This document shows positions 56,753 to 64,000 of a DNA stretch of 64,000 nucleotides, piece by piece. Source of the DNA: Sweltsa coloradensis (taxonomy: Eukaryota > Arthropoda > Insecta > Plecoptera > Chloroperlidae); assembly GCA_024449915.1 (NCBI GenBank), contig JAMZAV010002036.1, positions 124,001 through 188,000 of the forward strand, read 5' to 3'. A program made the position numbers and the translations under genes. The number at the start of each line of letters is the position of its first letter. Position 1 is the stretch's first letter. The notes beneath the pieces were generated by a model. That model made no database searches, was not told where the DNA came from, and saw nothing but the letters and a program-made list of their open reading frames with translations.

Positions 56753-57044
56753 TTTAGCTATTTCCACATGAAAATGTTTCAATAACAAAATAGTGGGCTT
56801 GGCCACACTTTTAGATATCACCACTTTATGCAGTTGAGCCACTTGTATCTTCCTCATTTTTGGCTTAACCCCTTTTTTTTTTTGCAAGTTTTTGCATTTT
56901 TGTATGGTATAAAGATTTACTACTATACTACCATATCAGAAGTTATAAAACTTCTGCCTCAAGCTTAAATGACTCCTTTACACACGTATTTCATAAACCA
57001 AGGCCTAATAATAACCTTTTATAACATCATCTTGACACATTTTT
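56753..57044. other. Unassigned DNA between two Helentron copies
   Basis: 292 bp of AT-rich sequence with no gene or repeat that I recognise. Confidence 0.4.
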
Positions 57045-57844
57045 TTGGATGAGCGTAGCGAGCGTAGCGAGTGGAGCGAAGACTTCAATTTCACTGACCC
57101 CCCAAAATATTTAGCTCGGGTGTTTTTTTTTTTTTTTGTTTTTTGTTTTTTTTTTTTTGTTTTTCCGTCTGTTTGTTCGCTCGATTCCGGGCAAACGGCA
57201 TATGCGATCTTGATGAAAATTGTAAGGGACCTTCGTTTTCTCTGAACTTAGAGGTGTATTGTTTTTGGGTACAATCGAAAAAATATTTCTCATGAATATC
57301 GTACTTTTACGATTTTTTTCGATTTTTAGTGCGATATTTTCGTGACATTTGGTCCGATTCTGACCAAACGGGTGGGGCTACAACGTTCATATTTCACATG
57401 TACATTAAGGTTATGGTAATGTAGTACCTTTTGAAAGAAAAAGTTGAAAAAGTTAGCCAGAATTCATAGAAATAAAGGTTTTAATATAAGTTTTTCAATT
57501 TTTAGAGCGATATTTTCGTCCCATTCGGGCCGATTCTGACCAAACGGGTGGGGCTAAAACGTTCAGATTTCACATGGACATTAAGGTTATGGTAATGTAG
57601 TACCTTTTGAAAGAAAAAGTTGAGAAAGTTAGCCAGAATCCACAGAAATAAAGGTTTTAATATGAGTTTATTGAGGTTTATAATACCAATTAACACGTAA
57701 CAATAGAAACTCTGTTCAACAATCACCTACAATGCATTCAAAAAGCACTTGCAAAGGAAAAGTGCAAAAAAACGCAAAAAACGCAAACAAAAAATTACAA
57801 AAACGCTCATCCATCAACGCGGCGGGACTTTAGCGTTTTCCTAG
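57045..57844 (+). mobile_element. Non-autonomous Helentron-like element, copy f
   Basis: Same subfamily as copy e, 292 bp downstream and in the same orientation. Interrupted T run near 57122-57164, two satellite units, CATCCATCAACGCGGCGGGA and terminal CTAG. Confidence 0.87.
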
Positions 57845-57852
57845 TAAAAATT

Positions 57853-58100
57853 AATTGGATTAAGAGCGCGTCAACCGTTACGTCATAATGCACCAATCTA
57901 GCCTAAGTAAATATAGGGAGGAAAATCCCATGCTGGTTAGAACCATGTTCTAAGGTTAGAATCAGTTATGGGTATTAGTAGTGGGGAGGGGGTGGGGGAT
58001 TCTTACGTCGTGGTCGTCATTGTCTTTGTCATCGTTTGTGTTTTCACGGTCGTCGTAGTCGTCAAGGGAAGTGAGAGAGGTCCCCGACGACGACTTGACA
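57853..58100 (+). repeat. GC-rich dispersed repeat, copy 4 (truncated)
   Basis: Starts GGATTAAGAGCGCGTCAACC nine bases after Helentron copy f and runs to GTCCCCGACGACGACTTG, lacking the last third of the family. Confidence 0.72.
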
Positions 58101-58204
58101 CATTAAAAAGAATATGTTGAGTTTAATTTGATTAACGTCTCATATTAATGCTATTCGAGACAATGAGTGGTGATAGGTGAGGATAAAGTATGAATAGAAG
58201 GGAG

Positions 58205-58450
58205 AATGGAAAACCCGGTACCGGCACGTAACCTACTCCTTTCGAAAAGTACCAAGAGGACCAACGGCTTTACGTCCCATCCGAAAGGACGGTGTAACCT
58301 TGACAGTCATATATGTTCCTCCAATAACCCGGACTGCCGAGCAGACGTCGAGGAGAACGAAGCCGCTAAACTAGCTCTCGAACCCTCCAAACTGCTCTAG
58401 ACCAGCGGTATACGAGTGTCTTAGGGCAGAGCGTTCACCCACTCGTGTTG
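58205..58450 (-). mobile_element. 5S rRNA-derived SINE, copy A (partial head)
   Basis: On the minus strand the leading part carries GAGTGGGTGAACGCTC, matching the 3' part of 5S rRNA. The body with GGCTTCGTTCTCCTCGACGT, CTGCTCGGCAGTCCGGGTTA and CCGTCCTTTCGGATGGGACG follows. The head is fuller in copy B. The uninterrupted GCAGACGTCGAGGAGAACG here is the empty-site reference for the insertion in copy B. Confidence 0.72.
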
Positions 58451-58857
58451 AGAAATAAATAATAAATAACCTATGTAACTTGAAAAGTATTTTTATGTAA
58501 TGCAAAATTTTGAGTCAATGCAAAATTTTGAGTCTTACCTTTAAGGCTAATCATCAGTCAAATTAACCACGTATCATAGCATACAGCTAAATATGGTTCT
58601 TGTTTATCTTTGAAGTATTTCTGATAAAGCTTAGCTGTAGGGCCTACAAACACAAAGGGTAAAATAAGAAATAAAAATTGATGATGTAACCATCACCATC
58701 TCGATCTATTCTGCAATGGGTAGCATGTTACCATGGAAATAAGGAAATGGGAATAAATGTATTCACTCCATTATTGAGTAAACAGCTTGCCTGTCACCAT
58801 TGTTGATTTGATCATAGTGCTACATTATAACATGCTTTTTCATTGATATGTTTTTAA
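58451..58857. other. Unassigned AT-rich intergenic DNA
   Basis: TGCAAAATTTTGAGTC is tandemly duplicated near 58501-58533. Nothing else seen. Confidence 0.4.
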
Positions 58858-58893
58858 CTAGGAAAACGTCAAAGTCGTTGCTAGATGAGGCAG
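58858..58893 (-). mobile_element. Helentron-like 3' end remnant
   Basis: CTAGGAAAACGTCAAAGTCG on the plus strand mirrors the family's 3' end but with a different GTTGCTAGATGAG continuation. It is a remnant or the end of a related subfamily. Confidence 0.5.
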
Positions 58894-58980
58894 CGTGCCA
58901 AGTGTAGTTCTCGATTTGGTTTGTCGGGAAACACTCCCATAGGTGTAATTGTTTTTATTTACTATTTAGAAATTAAAAAA

Positions 58981-59056
58981 GTCCGCTCCAACCGGGAATC
59001 GAACCACGGATCTCCCGCATTCCAGGCAGGCGTCTTAACCACTAGACCATCAGGAC
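58981..59056 (-). tRNA. Degenerate tRNA-like sequence (GGA anticodon), probably SINE-derived
   Basis: Minus strand, 76 nt: A box TGGTCTAGTGG, anticodon stem CCTGC/GCGGG with loop CTGGAAT (anticodon GGA, Ser by code), B box GGTTCGATTCC, and a run of T directly after. The acceptor stem pairs for only four bases and the T stem has two mismatches, so it is likely a tRNA pseudogene or SINE head. The overall sequence resembles tRNA-Glu more than tRNA-Ser (no long variable arm). Confidence 0.4.
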
Positions 59057-59227
59057 GGTACATTTTAATCTCTGAATTGTAGTTGCATTATACATCTGAA
59101 TGGATGGAACAGTACTGCAACGAATATCTGTTGCCTTTGAACTGACCACCAAACATTAATTATAATGTCATTACCTTTACGCAGGTATGGGGAGTGTCGA
59201 AAATCTTCGTTAGGCCCTACAATGTAA

Positions 59228-60970
59228 ATCCTATTACCAATTATTAATCGTTGGCAAGCATTGTCCGATGCTGGAAGTTCTACACATGTATTCACAGCAC
59301 AGGACTTTGATGATCACCAAGCAGTGGCACGTAGCTAGAAATCCACGGGCCCCCGGGCTACAGCGAGCTGGAGGGCCCCTGTCATTGACGCCTATAAATG
59401 TTATTTGGTATTAGGAAATTTTTTTCAAATTTAAGTATTGTTGATACCAACTCACCGAGTCTCGGTACTCTCATTCGCCTTTTTTTTAAGTTTTGAAAAG
59501 GACCGTTCTGAACTAGAAACAGTAACTGGTATTGTTAGGAACAACATCAATGCCGTGCAACTACAAACATCAGGAAAACTAGTGGACAATGCCGCGTTTT
59601 CAACAATTGAAGTTTGCAACTTCTTTTACAGGCGTAAGATTAGCAATCTCGCTTTTTAAACAGCTAGCTACGTCGCGAAAGTTTTTTGTAACTTTTTTCT
59701 GCTTCTTGCATGATTACGTCATCGTCATTCTGTTGCCGTAACAAGTGTTTGGGACTGTAGAATAATGAACTTGTCAACGATTTCGTTGTAAGTTTTTGGT
59801 TAATAATGTCAAAAGAGGCATAAAAACGGTAATCCTGAATCACGATTCACCATTTGAACAAGCCGTGTAGAACCCCAGCGCCCGTCTCGTCATCCAATGT
59901 CACGACGAAGTGTTACTTTTGAGTAAAAAGCTAGTTATTTTAGGAATTTTTCGTTGTTTTTCTATTTCCTCGATTTTCTTTTTACGCTTTTTAACATTAT
60001 TAAAATATAAAATTGGAGCTTTTGCGACGACCATGATTAGCAAGAGAGAATCACAAACTGACTAAAAATATGGACATGTCGTATTCTAAAGGGGGTTGGA
60101 GTGTGGGGACTGCGGACTGTGCAGTCGTGAACAATAAGGTTTCCTAAAAAAATAGGCAAATTCTGTCAACAGCGGATTATTGACAGGATGTAGTCATCAA
60201 CATCAAGGAATGACTGTTGGCCGCCAGGGCGACGGCAAGGGAGGGCCCCATGTAAAACAAGGTAAAGATAACTCGCAATTTTTCATAATTTTCACAATTT
60301 TCATAATTCCCTTATACTTTTTCTAAAAAAAAATTAATTGTTTTGTAATTTTTTTACTCAGTATCCGGGGCCCGGTTCCAATACTCAGGTCATACTCAGG
60401 TTTTTCGAATTCAAGCTTATCTCAAAACCGGGGCCCTCTAGACACCGGGCCCCCGGGCTATTCCTACGCCACTGTCACCAAGGCGTTATGGCACAAGAAC
60501 GAGGGCCAGTCTTTAAAAATTTACTAGAGTTTTAAGTGGGTTGTTGGCTCATATAGACAAGACTGGGAAATGATCTTGCAATGTCTGAATGATGCAAAGA
60601 AACTCAAGTCACTTGAACTTTTGTGGTATGATGACATTGAAGGGACTGACCGATACACAGTACACACCAGCCTTCCTACGCTTGCTTGATGTTAATCCAA
60701 ATGGCGGAACTAGAGAATTTGTTAATTAACTACGGAGATACGTCGATCGAATTGTTAACTCGGTTGTTTAACCTACGAAAACTTCGAAGCATGAATATAT
60801 ATTTCTGTAACGAAGAATTGCGTGAAAGTGAGAATTTCTTGAATAAAGCGAGTTCGTCGAATATGTCGATGAATCTCGATCTGACTATAACAATCCACAG
60901 ATCTCGCACTGAAACTCTACCACTTATCTCGCCGTTACAGAAAAAAATAGAAAGAAAAAAAAATAATTGA
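59228..60970 (+). pseudogene. Degenerate leucine-rich-repeat gene remnant, split by a hAT element
   Basis: Coding-like segments lie at 59228-59321 and 60483-60970, and they are in register once the hAT-like element between them (59322-60474) is disregarded. The second part has regularly spaced Leu/Ile residues (KKLKSLELLWYDDIEG, then LENLLINYG and LRKLRSMNIYF), as in leucine-rich repeats of NLR-type receptors, which are greatly expanded in echinoderms and amphioxus. Stops and at least two frame changes (near 60533 and near 60690) break it. The last frame ends at TGA 60968-60970. No NACHT motif is visible in the window. NLR identity is a guess; LRR character is moderate. Confidence 0.4.
59322..60474. 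mobile_element. hAT-like element (CAGTGGCGTAG) in the LRR remnant
   Basis: The ends CAGTGGCACGTAG and CCTACGCCACTG are inverted, with matching subterminal GGGCCCCCGGGCTA palindromes. The flanks are a perfect 8-bp duplication TCACCAAG (59314-59321 and 60475-60482). 1153 bp, no transposase. The termini match those at 22439 and probably 50756, so it is one family. Confidence 0.9.
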
Positions 60971-61375
60971 GTAACGTATGCAGTATGCACTCAATGTAAT
61001 TATTATAGAATAATTTAGACACAATTTGTTGGCAATAAATTGATGTGTATTTGTAGGTGTACTTGTTTGCCTAACTTCATGCAGGAAGGGATATTAAATA
61101 CACAAAGATGCAGGAGCGCTCTAGCGGATGAAGTGCAAATGAGAGGCGTACAATATGACGGATGTTCACTATGACAGTAGTAGCATTATTTAAATTAAAT
61201 TTCAATCAAGATTATGGCAGTCGTATAGAATTATTTAAAAAATAAATTAATTGTATAAGTCTTTTCGAAATATCAGACTTGTTTATTATTATAATTAAAC
61301 TAGAATTTAATGAGCTCACTCCAGCATACATCATTAGTCATTACAGTATACTAGTCCTCGTATTAGGGTGTGCCA
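60971..61375. other. Unassigned AT-rich intergenic DNA
   Basis: Nothing recognisable. Confidence 0.4.
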
Positions 61376-61790
61376 GACATGCAAAAGGTAATTCAAATCG
61401 TGTGAAGATGAGACTTGAAGATTGTACCCTTATTTGAAGGTCATATTAATTATTAGCATATTTTCATGGGAGTGTTAATCAAGTATTGTTTCTACTTAAA
61501 TACAGCTGTTGCACTCTACTTCAAAACAAATTACACGTCCTTTATTTCTTGTCTTAACCTTTGTTTTAATTTTCCAAAATAATAATAAACTTATGTGTTT
61601 ATTGCAGAATAGCAAAAGAGTAATAATCAGCTTTTTAAATTAGGCTTCTGTACCCTAAGATTATTATCAACAAAATAACACACACATTAGCAATGTTCAC
61701 CAAGTAATAAGATATTTTTCATTGGGTGACAGAATTTATTTCTATTATTATTTATATGTGCTCCTCAAAAGTTTTTGTACTTTCCCATAA
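61376..61790 (+). repeat. Dispersed repeat shared with 52460-53020
   Basis: Same ordered words as the 52.5 kb copy, without the retroelement tail at TACAGCTGT-TGCAC. Provides the empty site for 52638-52698. Confidence 0.7.
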
Positions 61791-62049
61791 ATATGACAGA
61801 AAAGAGACAATTTGAAGTTATTTACTGAGCTTATGTTGAATATATATATTTATTTATTTATTTAGTCTCTATACGGTTGTTTTTGTTGGCGCCATGAAGG
61901 TGCTGCGCTAACATGTGCTACATGGTGGAAACGAGTTTCTAGCAGCACTTCCGTGACGTCACATCCAAGATGGCAGCGCCCACAAATCTCTACTAAAACT
62001 ACTGTATTTGCAACAGATAATGTAATCCACTAGTGCAAATTTAATAGAG
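61791..62049. other. AT-rich DNA with a short GC-rich motif cluster
   Basis: A TTTATTTATTTAT run lies near 61848. At 61950-61985 occur CGTGACGTCACATC (CRE core) and CCAAGATGGCAGCGCCC (YY1-like core). No transcript can be inferred. Confidence 0.4.
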
Positions 62050-62526
62050 AAGGGAAAAGGGGAAACCCGGTACCGGCACGTAGCCTACTCCTTTCGAAAA
62101 GTACCAAGGGGACCAACTGCTTCACGTCCCATTCAAAAGGACGGTGTAACCTTGACAGTCATATAGGTTCCTCCACTGACCCGGACTGCCGAGCAGACGC
62201 CAATTGCGATATATATATATATACACACAGATAATTGCGTCGGGGCCTACAAGGTTGGCTTGGTCGCTTTGATTTAAATTTTAAAGTCCTCCACTGGAAA
62301 ACACCTACACTGGAAATCAGTTATATAACTGAGTGGATAGACTCTAAATACAATTTATTTATTTAAGGAGAACGAAGCCGTCACACAAAGCTTTCGAACC
62401 CTAGTCTGCTCTAGCCAGCGGTATACGCGTGTTTCAGGGCCGAGCGGTTACCCACTCAACCCCTGACCACGCACGATGTTGCTTAACTTCGGTGTTCGAG
62501 TGAGAACCGGTTAAACGACCAAAGGG
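62050..62526 (-). mobile_element. 5S rRNA-derived SINE, copy B, split by a SINE tail
   Basis: On the minus strand the head matches 5S rRNA clearly: AACCGGTTCTCAC, ACACCGAAGTTAAGCA and GAGTGGGTAACCGCTC in the right order and spacing. This contains the 5S internal promoter region. The body continues as in copy A. Between GAGCAGACG and AGGAGAACG, about 160 bp are inserted (62203-62365): a short AT/AC repeat plus the tail of SINE family 1 in the opposite orientation. Confidence 0.8.
62203..62365 (+). mobile_element. SINE family 1 tail inserted in the 5S SINE
   Basis: AATTGCGTCGGGGCCTACAA, GGCTTGGTCGCTTTGATTTA, GGAAATCAGTTATATAACTG and ATTTATT. Copy A at 58345 lacks it. Confidence 0.75.
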
Positions 62527-62896
62527 AATATGCATATCTTTCCTTAACAACCTCCGTCAATAAGTGGTCCAGAATGTCTGTGAATTTCCCTATATAAATT
62601 TTAAAGTCCTCCACTGGAAATCAGTTATATAACTGAGTGGGTAGACTCTAAATACAATTTATTTATTTAAGGAGAACGAAGCCGTCACACAAAGCTTTCG
62701 AACCCTAGTCTGCTCTAGCCAGCGGTATACGCGCGTTTCAGGGCCGAGCGGTTACCCACTCAACCCCTGACCACGCACGATGTTGCTTAACTTCGGTGTT
62801 CGAGTGAGAACCGGTTAAACGACCAAAGGGAATATGCATATCTTTCCTTAACAACCTCCGTCAATAAGTGGTCCAGAATGTCTGTGAATTTCCCTA
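62276..62896. repeat. Near-perfect tandem duplication, ~304-320 bp
   Basis: The block from TTTAAAGTCCTCCACTGG (62280) to GTCTGTGAATTTCCCTA (about 62592) recurs from about 62600 to 62896. The duplicate contains the SINE tail, the GGAGAACGAAGCCGTCACAC body and the 5S head. The first copy has about 16 extra bases (a repeat of ACACTGGAAA-type words). Other differences are very few, so it is recent. Confidence 0.92.
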
Positions 62897-64000
62897 GATT
62901 TGTCAATAAGGCGGTTTTTGAATAGTCATTTCCAGGGGTCAAGACCATAATCACAGGGGAACTAGGCCTAGCTCGGTAAGTTCTCAATTAGTTATACTTT
63001 ATATTATGTTATTAACATTGTAAAAAATTGACCTTAGCTCATCAAACCATTTTAAATGTAAGGAAATAATTTTTTTAGTTTCATTAATTGTAATTGATCT
63101 AGACTACAGAGAGCACAAGAAATTTGTTTTTACAATACATCTCATATTTCTGTACATTGGAGGGAAAAGAATATACTGGAGTAAGGGTTAATCTACATTT
63201 ATGAAAGCGAGTCTCGCTTTCATAGAAGAAAAATCGAATGAAGGAAATAGGACATAGGCAAAAGATTTAAAAAAAAAACATAATCAAAGGGTAGAAAATG
63301 AATTAACAAACAATTTTTTTTAACAACTTTTAATATCAATTAATCGGTTTGTGAATTAACAACTTCCCGACACATAAATAATTCCCATTTAAATTATGAT
63401 TCCAGTTCAACCCAATTCTTCTTAAAGCTCAGCACTGGAGTGATATTGTAATTGCCACAGTTTTACTTCAGATGAATGAAATGCCATTTGTCAACTGAAA
63501 ATAACATCAGAGAACACAATAATAAAACAATTGCATCAATCAGTTAGTATACTGAAACATTTGGTTTATAAAATGTTGAGACTACTATTAGAACATTATG
63601 ATAATGTTAACATTTAAGACTGTTCACTATCGGGTCTTCTTTATGTTTTCTTTGGAAATTAAAATTTACATTTATATTGTAAATAATTGGGCAAGATTGA
63701 CTAGAAGAATAATGGAATTGGATGAATTCCAGGTAGGAGCTAAGGGGCAGACTACGACAACGATGGCAGGATAGTGAGGAAATATGTGGAACAGCAATGA
63801 GACTGGAATGTTGTGGGAAGGGAAGAGTGGTGGCAGGACAGAAGATGGAGTTGCCTATCTTCAATGCCGATCCAACGCAGAGTTGGACGTGGCAACGGAT
63901 AATGTTGAAGTTACATTTCATATCACACAGAAACATGTTGCACCATAGAATACCACACACCAATTACAGATTAACACATAGGGTCTATCAACATTTTCCA
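62897..64000. other. Unassigned AT-rich intergenic DNA
   Basis: A small GAAAGCGAGTCTCGCTTTC hairpin lies near 63204. The minus-strand frame of 118 codons at 63607-63963 has no recognisable domain and opens at the window edge. No gene called. Confidence 0.35.

Noticed and set aside
62466..62826. Functional 5S rRNA gene
   Set aside because: Only part of the 5S sequence is present, with many changes, fused to a SINE body.

Overview
This window looks like a gene-poor, AT-rich, repeat-dense piece of a metazoan genome. The recurring word taggcctac, the 5S-derived and tRNA-derived SINEs, and the hAT and Helentron-type elements fit an invertebrate deuterostome (echinoderm or hemichordate). That placement is an inference from repeat style, not from a diagnostic gene. 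No bacterial-type operons, rRNA operons or CRISPR arrays are present. Most open frames are short and fall in repeats.

The outstanding object is a 10.9 kb giant palindromic mobile element at 36139-47012. It is flanked by a perfect 6-bp target duplication (TACAAG) and its ends begin AG. Its inverted arms are about 4.2 kb and surround a 2.4 kb one-directional tandem-repeat core. Each arm carries the same intronless gene, pointing toward the nearer end, with an identical 237-residue product that has a PC4-like (ssDNA-binding coactivator) motif. Each end has four ATGCAAAT octamers in AT-rich DNA, then YY1-type motifs and dyads, the gene with a CRE/GC-box upstream region, and then 500-bp tandem repeats. 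The target duplication length and AG ends resemble Polinton/Maverick insertions, but no polymerase, integrase, protease or capsid gene is present. It is therefore either non-autonomous or an undescribed lineage.

Layout. 0-5 kb: a TTAA foldback MITE with another MITE nested in it, and several copies of a 'CTCGGCC' foldback MITE. 5-16 kb: a 62-bp minisatellite with YY1-like motifs, a long-TIR MITE, a tRNA-SINE, a second TTAA MITE copy, a 10-bp minisatellite and a hAT MITE. 16-36 kb: more MITEs, a GC-rich repeat family, a 1.8 kb hAT-like element, and Helentron-like elements, one inserted in a MITE and one inside a hAT-like element. 36-47 kb: the giant palindrome. 47-64 kb: SINE fragments, a hAT with a nested Helentron, two more Helentrons, 5S-derived SINEs, a hAT inserted in a degenerate leucine-rich-repeat gene remnant, and a tandem SINE duplication.

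Host coding content is slight. There is one good first exon of a secreted protein (52018-52119, minus strand) with a TATA box and splice donor, two weak candidate terminal exons near 54.6 and 55.2 kb, and the LRR-like pseudogene near 59.2-61.0 kb. The insertions are layered, and several have target duplications or empty-site paralogues inside the same window, so their relative ages can be read directly.
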